Shown here: one piece after another, positions 1-9,988 of the stretch
Numbering within the stretch: the first letter of the stretch is position 1
Layout of the letters: the number at the start of each line of letters is the position of its first letter
Assembly (NCBI GenBank): GCA_943787265.1
Contig: CALSLT010000021.1
Location: 124,001-188,000, forward strand
Length of the DNA: 64,000 bases
Direction of reading: 5' to 3'
From: an uncultured Planctomycetaceae bacterium
GTDB taxonomy: Bacteria; Planctomycetota; Planctomycetia; Planctomycetales; Planctomycetaceae
The notes under the pieces: model-generated
Database searches by the model: none
What the model saw: only the letters and a program-made list of their open reading frames with translations
Told to the model about the DNA's origin: nothing
Made by a program: the position numbers and the translations under genes

Positions 1-2
1 CT

Positions 3-3000
3 TGGACAATTGACGGTTCAGATGCGGGGAGCCTCGGTGCGGCTGACCTAGTCAACTTCACGTCGATTGCGAACCTGACAGGCGGCACTTCATTCGACAC
101 GTTCAACTTCGTCGATGGTGGAGACATCACGGGCATTATCGATGGCAACACCGGTGACGATATTGTCTCGTTTGGTGAAGCTGGTCGAACTCAGGCTGCT
201 GATTTGAATATAGGCCAACTAGTGAGTATCGAAACGCTGATTGGCAGTGTTGCAGATGACACGCTGACGGCCGCCGCCGGTGGAACTGACTTTGTCGTGA
301 ACGCTGCGAATGCCGGTACCGCTCAGAATGTTGGTTCGTCGGACGTGATCACGTTCAGTGCCTTCGAAAATCTGGCTGGAGCAGCTGGCGACGACTCGTT
401 CACCTTTAACACGGGTGGGGCACTTGGTAGTGCTGTTGATGGCGGTGCCGGTTCAAATTCACTGGTGCTTAATGATGGCAACGACGAGATCACCTTGTCT
501 GCAACGTCCGCTTCCGTTGGTTACACAGGCGAAGCTCGCGACCTCGACTTCGGGACATTGGTAACGGGCTTCTCGAACATTACTTCACTGGATGCTCGGG
601 CAGGTGACAATGTTCTGACTGGGCTCGATGTGACTGCGAGCTGGGCCATTGCGGCCGCTGGCGTCTACACCACCGGCACCTCGCCGAACGAACGAACCTT
701 GAACTTCGCCAATATCGATACTGTTCGAGGTGGCTCAGGTGCGGACACGTTCCGCTTTAACGAAGACCTCGCGGTCGTTGCGGACGGGCGTGGCGGCGTT
801 GATACGATTGAGGTGTCAAATGCCACCGTCGAACTGACCGCTCCCATCACGGCTGATGGATTCAGTGGTGATGTTGGGCTGGCCAGCTTCGACGGGATCA
901 ATGCCGTTGTCGGAACGTCTGGTACTAACACGCTGCAACGAGATACGGGTGGCGGGAACGCGACCTGGGTACTCAATGCAACGTCGGGCAATTCCTTCAC
1001 TGAGGCTGGGCAGACGCTGACGTTCAGTGGCATGCTGAACCTTATCGGTGGTGACGCCAACGACACCTTCAATATCACCGGATCAAACGCCGTTAATATT
1101 ACAGCCGATGGTGGAAACGACGTATTTAACTTCCTCGACAACGCCGCAGAGATTACCGGCACGATTGACGCGGGTACCGGCAACGACACTCTTAGCTTCA
1201 GTGGTGTTACGAACGGAGTGACCGTTGATCTTGCGTCGCTGACCGACTTCGAAACGATTATCGGCGGTAGCGGGAACGACACGCTTGTCGGTGACGGTGG
1301 CAATAATCAGTTCCAGATCACATCGGCCGGTGCCGGTTCTGTTACTGATCTGTCAGTCAGTTTCCAGAACTTTGAAACGCTTCAAGGTGCGGGTGGCGAC
1401 GATACGTTTACCTTGGCGAATGGGGCGACGATCGGTCGAGTGGACGGGCAAGCCGGCAACGACACCATCGATCTGGCCGCTTACACAACAGCACGAACGG
1501 TTGTTCTGGCCGGTTCCGCGTCAGACGGGTTCAACGGAACGGAAGCAGCCGTCGGGACGTTTGCCGGAATCACAACGATCGACTTGAACGGTGGAGTCAG
1601 CGGCAATTCACTATCCGGACTGAACAACGACTCAGTCTGGGACCTGGACGCGACGCCAACCTATACAAGCTCATCGCGAGTGCTGAACTTCAGCGGCGTG
1701 GGATCAATCGCTGGCGGCAGTGCCAACGATATCTTTAACGTCGGTGTCGGTGGAGCAACGCTCGATATCAATGGTGGAGCAGGTGACGATCAGCTTGTGA
1801 TTGCTGATCAGCAGACTCTGACAGGCACGTTCGACGGTGGCGAAGGGTTCGACACGATCGACCTGTCCGCCTACACAACGTCCGCCACGTTTACCGTTCT
1901 CGATCACGGAACGGACAATGGCTTTATGCTCAACTCAACGGGCCTGACCGGAGCCGCAGACAACGTCGATACCGTAATTGGCGGTTCAGCGACCGACGAA
2001 GTGATCGGACTGAATCAGCAATCGGCATGGTCGCTAAGCACTATTGACGACACCGTCGACCAGTACTTCACACAGTTCATCGATGCAGGTACCGGAGACG
2101 AGTTCGGACGAACGCTGTTCGCCAGCGGAATTGAAACCCGTACCGGTGGCAGTGATATCGATACATTCACACTCCAGATGGATCGTCTGGTGACGGGTGT
2201 AACGCACACCGTTAACGGGAATGCTGGAAACGACGTGTTCTTCCTTGAATTCAACGCAGGCACGTCATTCAGCGGGACGTCCAACCTGGTGATTAACGGT
2301 GGTGATCCATCAGCCGATATCGACAACGTCGACACGGTAAGCATCTTTGTTGACAAGGCTGGCGAAATCGCACGCTCGATCGGTGTGACCTACGATTCAG
2401 CCGCCAGCGGCGATGTCAGTGTGACTGGTCTTGGCGGTGCATCCTCGCTGGATATCAACACGATCGAAGGTCTCGAAATTGTTGGTGACTCATCGAACGA
2501 TGACACTGTGACTGTCACGACGACTGCGGCGGCCGATTCGGTGACAGTTGTGCCTGCTGCAAACGGCGGCCAGGTATTCCTCGGCGGTACAACGTCGATG
2601 CCAGGAGTTGCTGGTGGTGCGACCGGTCCAGATATCACGATAAGCGGAGTCGCAAATACAGCGGGCATTTCAATCGACGGTGCGACCGGTTCTGACACGT
2701 TGGTGTACGACGGTTCGCCGACGGTCACTCCAAGTGGTCCGGGAGCCGGAACGCTGTCATCAGCGGGACTCGCCGACGTTGGCTACAGTGGTTTCGAAAC
2801 AGTAGACGCCACCGGAACTCTAAGCTTCGCCATTGGTGCAACAGTCGATGCGAACGACACAACAGCCGATACCTTCAACGTTGCGATCAATGCTGGGCTG
2901 CTGGAAGTTAACGTCAACGGGAGCATCGTCCTGCAGCAGGACGTGTCGACGATCGATCAGCTTGTGATCGAAGGGTCGAATGACGATGACACTTTGACCG

Positions 3001-5555
3001 TTGACTACTCCAGCGGTAATCCGATTCCTGTTGGTGGTCTGATCTTTAACGGTGGCGGCCAGACGACGGGAGATTCGCTGGTTGTTATCGGTGACGGTAT
3101 CGGTGTCGGCTCGAGTGGAACATACACACCGAGTGCAACGACCAATGGTGACGGTGTTGTGTCGCTGGACGGTACGACGATTACCTTCACGGGGCTTGAG
3201 CCTGTCACGATTTCTGAGATCACAAACTTTGCCTTTGTGACTCCGAATGCTGTCGACATTATCGTCATCGATAGCCCTGCTGGTGGCGTGAATCGCGTTA
3301 CTGGTACCAGCGGTGGTGTGACGTTCGAATCACTGAGCTTCAGCAATGTCGCCAACTTTACTCTGGATGTTGAGACAAACGATGTTGATTCAACTTCGGG
3401 CGACAGCATCACGTTTGCGGCGGACCTCGTCGCGACCGGCCTGACATCAATGACTGCCAACGGTGGTCAGGGTAACGATACGATTGATGCCTCGGCCGTA
3501 ACTGCTCTTGGTGTTTCGCTCAACGGTGGCAGCGGTGACGATACACTCGTGACTGGCGGTGATAACGACGCAATTGACGGTGGTGCCGGAACTGACACTG
3601 TTCGACAAACTGCTGACGGTACTCAGACGCTGACCGCAGACACCTTGCTGACTGGAAACGGCACAGACACGCTGGCTGGCATCGAACGGGCCGACCTGAT
3701 CGGCGGTACCGGCGGCGATACGATTTCGGTTGCCGGGTTCAGCGGACAAGCGACGCTTAGTGGTCAGGGTGGCGACGACACGCTGACTGGTGGTACAGGA
3801 AACGATTCACTTGATGGTGGGTCGGGTAGCGACACAGTTTTGGAAACTGGGGCTGCCGGCTACGTCCTGACGACGTCACAGTTGACCGGATTCGGTACAG
3901 ATAGCCTGACCGCAATTGAGAATGCAAATCTGACCGGTGATGCCGCAGCCAACTCGATTGACGCTTCCGGGTTTACTGGCACGGCCACGACTCTGAGCGG
4001 TGCTGAGGGCAACGATACGATCACTGGCTCTTCGGGACAGGACAGCATCGAGGGCGGTGACGACGACGACTCGCTCCAGGGAGCTGCAGGCAACGACACG
4101 ATCAGCGGTGGGATTGGTAACGATCTGCTGCTGGGTGGAAGCGGCAGTGACATGCTGACTGGTGACGCCGGTGACGATACTGTCGATGGTGGCTCCGGTA
4201 GTGACACAATGAACGGTGAAGGCGGAACGGACGTCGTTCAGGCATCAGGAAGCCTCAACTACACCGCAACGGACTCGCAGATTTCAGACGGTACTGACAC
4301 TGATGCGTACTTCGAGTTCGAACTGCTGTCGATTATCGGTGATTCGGCTGCCAACACGATTGATGCCAGTGCCGCGACGATTCCAACTATGTTGGATGGT
4401 GGATTCGGCAATGACACGATCACCGGCGGTTCGGGGACGGATTCGATCTTCGGTAATCAGGGCAACGATTCGATCGACGGTGGAGCGGGCGACGACACCA
4501 TCGATGGCGGTGCTGATAATGACACGCTTGTCGGCGGCTCAGGTACTGACACGCTGAGCGTGACTGCAAACACCTCGCTGTCGATTACGACATCGCAGAC
4601 TACTGGAAACGGCACGGACACCTTCAGTGAGTTCGAGCAGGCAATTCTGACAGGTGGAGTTGGCAACAACCGACTCGACGCATCGAATGCCACGATCGAC
4701 GTTACTCTTCAAGGGCTTGAAGGTAACGACACTCTCCTTGGTGGCGGCGGGGACGACCTGCTTGACGGTGGCGACGGAATCGATGCCTCTGAATTCACCG
4801 GAAACAACATCGTTCTGACGGACGGTTCGATTCCGGGAGCTGGATCAGACGTCACGATTTCACTTGAGAGCCTGCAGCTTGTTGCCAACGGAGCAGGCAG
4901 CATCATCGATGCCAGTGCTTACACACTTGGCCCGGTAACAATCATCGGGTCGGGTGGTGCTGACACGCTGCGTGGTGGTTCGGGTGACGACTTCATTCTG
5001 GCGGGTGCTGGTGCCGACGTTGTCGAAGGCGGCGGCGGAGCCGACAACCTGATGGGTGGAGCCGGTAACGACACCATGAATGGTGGAGACGGTGTCGACT
5101 CGATCAGCGGCGGAAGCGGTAGAGACCTGCTGATTGGTGACGCCGGGACGGACGTGCTGCGGGGTGGCGGTGGTTCTGACACGCTGCGAGGCGGTACGGA
5201 TGACGACACGCTGTTTGGTGACGCCGGAGCCGACACGATCTTTGGCGAAGACGGCACTGACCAGTTGTTTGGCGGAGCCGGTAACGATGGCCTGAACGGT
5301 GGTTCGGGCAACGACATCGTCAACGGTAACAGCGGTGACGATACGCTGCTCGGCTTCACCGGAATGGACACTCTGCTGGGTGGTTCAGGCCGTGACACGC
5401 TGATCGGTGGCGACGACGACGACACGGTTCGTGGTCAGGGTGGAGCTGACACGATGGCTGGCAACGGCGGAAGCGACAAGATCGAGTCGACGAGCTCTGA
5501 CAAGATCGATGAAGCCTTCAACGAGTCGCTCTTCCCTGAACTGCTTGGCCTGTAA
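3..5555 (+). CDS. Giant RTX/adhesin-like calcium-binding repeat protein (5' end outside window)
   Basis: The reading frame is open from the first bases of the window, so the start lies upstream and only the last ~1850 residues are visible. The N-terminal two thirds consist of imperfect modules of the type F-x-x-(I/F)-E-x-L-x-G-x-x-G-D-D-T-F, seen in large bacterial surface or autotransporter-like adhesins. From about position 3440 to 5480 they give way to dense glycine/aspartate nonapeptides (GGxGNDxLxGG type), the hemolysin-type Ca2+-binding beta-roll signature. Asp and Gly are very abundant and Cys is essentially absent, as expected for an extracellular protein. It ends in a short acidic/hydrophobic tail (ESLFPELLGL) that could be a secretion signal, which is inference. 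The likely role is a secreted or surface adhesin; substrate and secretion route are unknown. Confidence 0.85.
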   Translation, partial: WTIDGSDAGSLGAADLVNFTSIANLTGGTSFDTFNFVDGGDITGIIDGNTGDDIVSFGEAGRTQAADLNIGQLVSIETLIGSVADDTLTAAAGGTDFVVNAANAGTAQNVGSSDVITFSAFENLAGAAGDDSFTFNTGGALGSAVDGGAGSNSLVLNDGNDEITLSATSASVGYTGEARDLDFGTLVTGFSNITSLDARAGDNVLTGLDVTASWAIAAAGVYTTGTSPNERTLNFANIDTVRGGSGADTFRFNEDLAVVADGRGGVDTIEVSNATVELTAPITADGFSGDVGLASFDGINAVVGTSGTNTLQRDTGGGNATWVLNATSGNSFTEAGQTLTFSGMLNLIGGDANDTFNITGSNAVNITADGGNDVFNFLDNAAEITGTIDAGTGNDTLSFSGVTNGVTVDLASLTDFETIIGGSGNDTLVGDGGNNQFQITSAGAGSVTDLSVSFQNFETLQGAGGDDTFTLANGATIGRVDGQAGNDTIDLAAYTTARTVVLAGSASDGFNGTEAAVGTFAGITTIDLNGGVSGNSLSGLNNDSVWDLDATPTYTSSSRVLNFSGVGSIAGGSANDIFNVGVGGATLDINGGAGDDQLVIADQQTLTGTFDGGEGFDTIDLSAYTTSATFTVLDHGTDNGFMLNSTGLTGAADNVDTVIGGSATDEVIGLNQQSAWSLSTIDDTVDQYFTQFIDAGTGDEFGRTLFASGIETRTGGSDIDTFTLQMDRLVTGVTHTVNGNAGNDVFFLEFNAGTSFSGTSNLVINGGDPSADIDNVDTVSIFVDKAGEIARSIGVTYDSAASGDVSVTGLGGASSLDINTIEGLEIVGDSSNDDTVTVTTTAAADSVTVVPAANGGQVFLGGTTSMPGVAGGATGPDITISGVANTAGISIDGATGSDTLVYDGSPTVTPSGPGAGTLSSAGLADVGYSGFETVDATGTLSFAIGATVDANDTTADTFNVAINAGLLEVNVNGSIVLQQDVSTIDQLVIEGSNDDDTLTVDYSSGNPIPVGGLIFNGGGQTTGDSLVVIGDGIGVGSSGTYTPSATTNGDGVVSLDGTTITFTGLEPVTISEITNFAFVTPNAVDIIVIDSPAGGVNRVTGTSGGVTFESLSFSNVANFTLDVETNDVDSTSGDSITFAADLVATGLTSMTANGGQGNDTIDASAVTALGVSLNGGSGDDTLVTGGDNDAIDGGAGTDTVRQTADGTQTLTADTLLTGNGTDTLAGIERADLIGGTGGDTISVAGFSGQATLSGQGGDDTLTGGTGNDSLDGGSGSDTVLETGAAGYVLTTSQLTGFGTDSLTAIENANLTGDAAANSIDASGFTGTATTLSGAEGNDTITGSSGQDSIEGGDDDDSLQGAAGNDTISGGIGNDLLLGGSGSDMLTGDAGDDTVDGGSGSDTMNGEGGTDVVQASGSLNYTATDSQISDGTDTDAYFEFELLSIIGDSAANTIDASAATIPTMLDGGFGNDTITGGSGTDSIFGNQGNDSIDGGAGDDTIDGGADNDTLVGGSGTDTLSVTANTSLSITTSQTTGNGTDTFSEFEQAILTGGVGNNRLDASNATIDVTLQGLEGNDTLLGGGGDDLLDGGDGIDASEFTGNNIVLTDGSIPGAGSDVTISLESLQLVANGAGSIIDASAYTLGPVTIIGSGGADTLRGGSGDDFILAGAGADVVEGGGGADNLMGGAGNDTMNGGDGVDSISGGSGRDLLIGDAGTDVLRGGGGSDTLRGGTDDDTLFGDAGADTIFGEDGTDQLFGGAGNDGLNGGSGNDIVNGNSGDDTLLGFTGMDTLLGGSGRDTLIGGDDDDTVRGQGGADTMAGNGGSDKIESTSSDKIDEAFNESLFPELLGL

Positions 5556-5572
5556 AGAGAGACCTGCTGTTC

Positions 5573-5603
5573 TGTGAGACCTCAGCGGCGTTGGGGTCTC
5601 ACA
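5573..5603 (+). other. Stem-loop 18 nt after the RTX stop codon
   Basis: Perfect 9-bp inverted repeat, TGTGAGACC at 5573-5581 and GGTCTCACA at 5595-5603, with a 13-nt loop. No T-tract follows, so this is more likely an mRNA 3'-end stabilising hairpin than an intrinsic terminator. Confidence 0.4.
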
Positions 5604-5730
5604 CATTGGTCATGTGAAAAGTTGCTGGCTTTCATCGAAGCCAGCGAGCGTCTTGAACTGAGGGAGCAAATGCCCTGGTCGTTGGCCAGGAACGTTTCTG
5701 GATCGAAGCGATAATACCGCGACAAACGAA

Positions 5731-5765
5731 AAGAGGCCGGGCAAGTGATTGCCCGGCCTCTTTCA
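5731..5765. terminator. Bidirectional intrinsic terminator between RTX gene and histone-like gene
   Basis: Perfect 14-bp stem (AAGAGGCCGGGCAA at 5731-5744, its complement at 5749-5762) around a 4-nt loop. It sits between two convergent genes, and both strands show a short U-rich stretch after the stem, so it can serve both. Confidence 0.8.
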
Positions 5766-5803
5766 TTACTCAAGGGATGATCTGCCGTACGGCAGAATCA
5801 AAC

Positions 5804-6511
5804 CTATTTCTTTTTCGTAACTCGGCGAGTCCGAGTTGTCTTGGCTTTGGAAGCCTTTGCTGCACCAGCTTTAGCCTTTGTGGACTTGCTGGCTGTTGTT
5901 TTAGCAGTGCTCTTAGCGGCTCGGGTTGTCTTGGCTTTGGATGCCTTTGCTGCTCCGGCCTTTGCTTTGGTCGACTTGCTGACCGTAGCCTTAGCAGTGC
6001 TCTTGGCTGCCCGAGTTGTTTTCGCCTTGGTTGCCTTAGCTGCTCCAGCCTTTGCTTTGGTCGACTTGCTGACCGTAGCCTTGGCAGTGCTCTTGGCTGC
6101 TCGAGTCGTTTTCGCTTTGGTTGCCTTAGCTGCTCCGGCCTTTGCTTTGGTCGACTTGCTGACCGTAGCTTTGGCAGTGCTCTTGGCTGCTCGAGTCGTT
6201 TTGGCTTTGGTTGCCTTTGCTGCTCCAGCCTTTGCTTTGGTCGACTTGCTGACCGTAGCTTTGGCAGTGCTCTTGGCTGCTCGGGTCGTTTTAGCTTTGG
6301 TCGCCTTTGCTGCTCCGGCCTTTGCTTTGGTCGACTTGCTGACCGTTGTTTTGGCGGTGCTCTTTGCAGCGCGTGTCGTTTTGGCTTTAGTGGCCTTTGC
6401 TGCTCCAGCTTTTGCTTTGGTCGACTTGCTGGCAGCTGGTTTCTTAGCCGCTGACTTCGCAGAACTCTTTGCCTTGGTTGTCGCTTTTCGTGCAGTTGAC
6501 TTGGTCGCCAT
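5804..6511 (-). CDS. Histone H1-like Lys/Ala-rich repeat protein
   Basis: 235 residues, almost entirely Lys, Ala, Thr, Ser and Arg. After a 28-residue leader (MATKSTARKATTKAKS...) come six full 30-residue repeats and one partial repeat built on KAKAGAAKATKAKTTRAAK, ending in RTRRVTKKK. The composition and SxAKxxxxKA-like heptads match bacterial H1-like/AlgP/HctB-type nucleoid proteins, which bind DNA non-specifically through disordered basic tails. ATG at 6511 is the only reasonable start and gives the natural MATK N-terminus. The likely role is chromosome compaction. The repeats are nearly identical at DNA level (90-bp period), so copy number may vary between strains. Confidence 0.85.
   Translation of the reverse strand: MATKSTARKATTKAKSSAKSAAKKPAASKSTKAKAGAAKATKAKTTRAAKSTAKTTVSKSTKAKAGAAKATKAKTTRAAKSTAKATVSKSTKAKAGAAKATKAKTTRAAKSTAKATVSKSTKAKAGAAKATKAKTTRAAKSTAKATVSKSTKAKAGAAKATKAKTTRAAKSTAKATVSKSTKAKAGAAKASKAKTTRAAKSTAKTTASKSTKAKAGAAKASKAKTTRTRRVTKKK
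5807..6427 (-). repeat. 90-bp tandem repeat array within the histone-like gene
   Basis: About 6.9 copies of a 90-bp unit encoding KSTKAKAGAAKA-TKAKTTRAAKSTAKxTxS. Most differences between copies are silent third-position changes or A/T-to-S swaps (KATKA versus KASKA in the last two copies). It is coding, not CRISPR. Confidence 0.9.
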
Positions 6512-7096
6512 TCCGTTGGCTCCTTTGAGATCGTCCTGGGCACCTCTTTGATTGAACGATCAGTTGCTTCGCCTGGGTACCCGGGTTGGAGCGAAACAAC
6601 CATTAGTTTCTTTTCGCCGCAAAGCACGAACATCAGTGTTCGTTCGGCGATTTCAGCTGCATATTTGGGCCATGTTGGCCGTGTTTAATCCGTCGATACT
6701 GCTGTCAGGTTATCTTGATATAGACTTACGTCCGCTTGGATGTCGGGATTGTTATGCGTCTTGGGAAAGTCGGTCAACTGCAAAATCTGGTGCAGCAACG
6801 GTTTGTCGATTCTCGAAAAGTCGTAAGTTGTTCTACACGGTCGTCCGGGTGTCGACATAACTTGAATTGAAACGGCCATCGAGCGGACGAATTCTCACGC
6901 GTTACATCTCGAATTCCCTTTGCTTGACGACGTCGTGCCTTGTCTGAACAATCGCCGTCGATTCGCGAATTGAGTCCCCCACGAATTGAACGACAGGGGT
7001 CTGGCCATTAACGCTGTGCCGAAAAACGCGGCGAGAATTGGTGCGGGACGGCTCAATATTTTTCATTCACCCTCTGCTTTCTCCTACGGAATTCCC
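6512..7096. other. Divergent intergenic region (histone-like / aminotransferase)
   Basis: About 585 bp between two divergently oriented genes; it must hold both promoters. Open frames here lack ribosome-binding sites and show no recognisable composition or motif. I see no RNA gene or repeat. Confidence 0.5.
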
Positions 7097-8296
7097 ATGT
7101 TTGATGCGATTCAGGCAGCACCTGCGGACGCGATTCTTGGCCTTATGGAAGCGTTCAAGAACGACGCAAATTCCGACAAAGTCAACCTGACAGTCGGCGT
7201 CTATAAAGACGAGACAGGGGGCACACCGGTTCTGGAATCCGTCAAAGTGGCGGAAGCGAAATTGCTGGAAGGCGAATCCAGCAAAGGATATCTGCCGATC
7301 GGAGGCCTCGGCGAATTCTGCGACCTCACTCAGGATCTGTACTTCGGAAGTGGTCACGAGGTCGTCTCATCGGGGCGCGCGGCCACATTTCAGACGCCTG
7401 GCGGAACGGGTGCTTTGCGAGTCGCCGCGGACTTTATTCACCAGAACTTCCCGAAAGCGTCGATCTGGTGCAGCACTCCCACGTGGCCGAACCATCCAAA
7501 GGTGTTTAAGGCTGCCGCGGTCAACGTCGAGAACTATCCCTATTTCGACGCCGATTCCCACGGCGTCAACATTGACGGCATGCTGGACGCGATCAAGGCT
7601 GCTCCAGTGGGCGACGTGATCTGCCTGCACGCTTGCTGCCACAACCCGACGGGGGCTGATCCGTCGGCCGAGCAATGGAAGCAGATCGCCGACGCTGTTT
7701 ATGACCGCGGTCTGTTGCCGTTTCTCGATTTCGCGTACCTCGGATTTGGCGACGGGATCGACTCTGACCGTTCGGCACTGACCGAGTTCGCTCGACCGGG
7801 AGCTGAATTGCTGGTCGCGTCCTCTTATTCCAAGAATTTCGGGCTCTACCGTGAGCGGGTTGGCGCTTTGACTGTCGTCACGGCAGGCGCTGCATCGGCA
7901 AAGACCGTGGCCAGTCAGGTAAAGGCAACGATTCGAACGAATTACTCAAATCCGCCGTCGCACGGAGCGTCGATTGTTCGCGAAATCCTCGTTGACGACG
8001 CTTTGCGTCAGCAATGGGACGGCGAACTGGCCGAAATGCGAGAACGTATTAACGGAATGCGGAAGTTATTCACTCAGACAATGGCTGAACGGCTTCCAGG
8101 ACGTGACTTTTCATTCATCGAACGTCAACGCGGGATGTTTTCCTATTCTGGGCTGACGGCCGAGCAAGTTGACACACTTCGCGAGAAGTTTTCGATTTAC
8201 ATCGTGCGTGACGGGCGGATTAACGTTGCGGGGATCAATCCCGGGAATGTCGGACCCCTCTGCGATGCAATTTCTTCGATTCTTGGACCCGGATAG
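7097..8296 (+). CDS. Aspartate/aromatic aminotransferase, class I
   Basis: 399 residues from ATG 7097, close to the 396-397 of enterobacterial AspC/TyrB. The start MFDAIQAAPADAILGL aligns with the AspC N-terminus, and the upstream in-frame ATG at 6986 adds a 37-residue extension with no counterpart. It is a PLP-dependent fold-type I enzyme that moves amino groups between aspartate or aromatic amino acids and 2-oxoacids. Visible signatures are VYKDETG near the N-terminus, HACCHNPTGADPS, DFAYLGFGDG, and SYSKNFGLYRERVGAL, where K246 is the PLP Schiff-base lysine, the same number as in E. coli AspC. Whether the main substrate is aspartate or tyrosine/phenylalanine cannot be told from sequence. 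It appears to be transcribed alone. Confidence 0.9.
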   Translation: MFDAIQAAPADAILGLMEAFKNDANSDKVNLTVGVYKDETGGTPVLESVKVAEAKLLEGESSKGYLPIGGLGEFCDLTQDLYFGSGHEVVSSGRAATFQTPGGTGALRVAADFIHQNFPKASIWCSTPTWPNHPKVFKAAAVNVENYPYFDADSHGVNIDGMLDAIKAAPVGDVICLHACCHNPTGADPSAEQWKQIADAVYDRGLLPFLDFAYLGFGDGIDSDRSALTEFARPGAELLVASSYSKNFGLYRERVGALTVVTAGAASAKTVASQVKATIRTNYSNPPSHGASIVREILVDDALRQQWDGELAEMRERINGMRKLFTQTMAERLPGRDFSFIERQRGMFSYSGLTAEQVDTLREKFSIYIVRDGRINVAGINPGNVGPLCDAISSILGPG

Positions 8297-8645
8297 TTGT
8301 GGCAAGGGTTACATGCGACATGCGTGAAGAGGCTCAGATTCGTGTCTTCGGGATGTCAGTCAGCATGGGATTGTGTCCGCTTAGGGGCGGTGATCCAGAC
8401 TGAATTGAACTGGTTGCTAAACGGAAACCGGTTACCCACAATGTGCGGTGGCGGCAGCCAGATGCGACGCGGCCAGAAATCAGCACTCGGATTTCTTGAT
8501 GGACCGACGCTCTGGCAGGATTGATGCGGCAGTGCCTCGCACAGCCGAAGTCGTGTGAGAGCCGTTTTGAGTGACGTCGGGACTTCTATCCGGATGTCCA
8601 AGATTGTTTCGGTTGTCCGATACACCTCAGAAGGATGCGTACAAG
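8297..8645. other. Intergenic region upstream of citrate synthase
   Basis: About 350 bp with no credible ORF, RNA gene or strong hairpin. It presumably contains the gltA promoter. A purine-rich AGAAGGA at 8629-8635 is the likely ribosome-binding site for ATG 8646. Confidence 0.45.
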
Positions 8646-9923
8646 ATGGATAAGACGGCCAAAGTTGTACTGGACGGACAAGAATACGAGTTGCCAGTTG
8701 TCGTCGGGACGGAAGACGAAGTCGGGATCGACATCTCGAAGTTTCGCGGGACTTCAGGAGCTATCACGCTGGATTCAGGGTACGCAAACACTGGTTCGTG
8801 CAAGAGCGAGATTTGCTTCATTGATGGCGAAAAAGGCATTCTGCGATATCGCGGATACCCGATCGAGCAGCTTGCTGAACACGCAAAGTTTCCGGAAGTC
8901 GCCTATCTTCTAATTAACGGAGAGCTGCCGACCGCCGCTCAGTACGAATCCTTCCGCCAGGATTTGACTTACCACAGCATGATCCACGAAGACATGAAGA
9001 AGTTCTTCGAGGGATTTCGGCACACCGCGCATCCGATGGCGATTCTATCGGCGATGGTGACGTCGCTGTCGAGCTACTATCCGGAAGTCGATGACGACGC
9101 TGACGACCACAATATTATTCGTTTGCTGGCCAAGGTTAAGACGGTTGCCGCCTACGCTTATAAGAAGTCGATTGGCCAGCCATTTGTTCAACCTCAGAAC
9201 AAGCTGGCTTACTGTGCGAACTTTCTGCACATGATGTTTGCTGTTCCGACCGAACCGTACGAAGTTGACCCGGTTCTCGAAGACGCTTTGAATGTTCTAT
9301 TGATCCTGCATGCCGATCACGAACAGAACTGTTCGACGTCAACCGTTCGTATGGTTGGAAGCAGCCAGGCAAATCTTTATGCGTCAATGTCGGCTGGAAT
9401 CAGTGCTCTCTGGGGACCGCTCCACGGCGGTGCGAACCAGAAGGTCATCGAAATGCTGAACATGATTCAGCAGGACGGTGGCGGAATCGACAAATACGTC
9501 GCCAAAGCCAAAGACAAATCAGACCCGTTCCGTCTGTTTGGATTCGGGCATCGCGTCTACAAGAATTTCGATCCTCGCGCGACGATCCTGCGAAAGTCAG
9601 CAGAAAGTGTTCTCGATCGTCTGGGCGTTCACGATCCAATGCTGGAAATCGCCAGACAGCTCGAAGAAGTCGCGCTCAAGGACGAATACTTCATCGAACG
9701 AAACCTGTATCCGAACGTCGATTTCTACAGCGGCATTATCTACCGCGCGATGGGAATTCCGACCGACATGTTCACCGTGATGTTTGCCCTGGGGCGCCTG
9801 CCCGGTTGGATCGCTCACTGGAAGGAACTCCGAAACGATCCGTCAAGCCGAATTAATCGGCCACGCCAGATTTACACCGGTGCGGGCGAGCGAGACTATG
9901 TGGGCATCGCAGATCGCGGTTAA
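8646..9923 (+). CDS. gltA: Citrate synthase, type II (GltA)
   Basis: 425 residues from ATG 8646, preceded by AGAAGGA; a longer in-frame start at 8571 is less likely because the family begins close to this Met. It condenses oxaloacetate and acetyl-CoA into citrate, the first TCA-cycle step. The catalytic residues are visible: His260 (PLHGGANQ), His302 (FGFGHRVYK) and Asp359 (NVDFYSG). The N-terminal beta-domain (LDSGYANTGSCKSEICFIDG) is typical of the hexameric, NADH-sensitive Gram-negative type, so allosteric control is possible but not shown. A redoxin gene follows 65 bp downstream. Confidence 0.96.
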   Translation: MDKTAKVVLDGQEYELPVVVGTEDEVGIDISKFRGTSGAITLDSGYANTGSCKSEICFIDGEKGILRYRGYPIEQLAEHAKFPEVAYLLINGELPTAAQYESFRQDLTYHSMIHEDMKKFFEGFRHTAHPMAILSAMVTSLSSYYPEVDDDADDHNIIRLLAKVKTVAAYAYKKSIGQPFVQPQNKLAYCANFLHMMFAVPTEPYEVDPVLEDALNVLLILHADHEQNCSTSTVRMVGSSQANLYASMSAGISALWGPLHGGANQKVIEMLNMIQQDGGGIDKYVAKAKDKSDPFRLFGFGHRVYKNFDPRATILRKSAESVLDRLGVHDPMLEIARQLEEVALKDEYFIERNLYPNVDFYSGIIYRAMGIPTDMFTVMFALGRLPGWIAHWKELRNDPSSRINRPRQIYTGAGERDYVGIADRG

Positions 9924-9988
9924 GCGTTTTGCTTGAGGTCGCCAGTTTTTTCACTGAGATCTGAATTTACGATTGAGGGATTGAGACG

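Noticed and set aside
3860..5425. Several long minus-strand ORFs opposite the RTX gene
   Set aside because: Antisense shadows of Gly/Asp-rich repeat codons: Pro/Ser-rich low-complexity products without ribosome-binding sites.
5807..6427. CRISPR-like tandem pattern
   Set aside because: 90-bp coding tandem repeats without unique spacers.
5777..6551. Plus-strand ORFs (225-236 aa) across the histone-like gene
   Set aside because: Mirror of the 90-bp coding repeat; repetitive Leu/Ala or Cys/Ser products; the minus frame fits the histone-like family.
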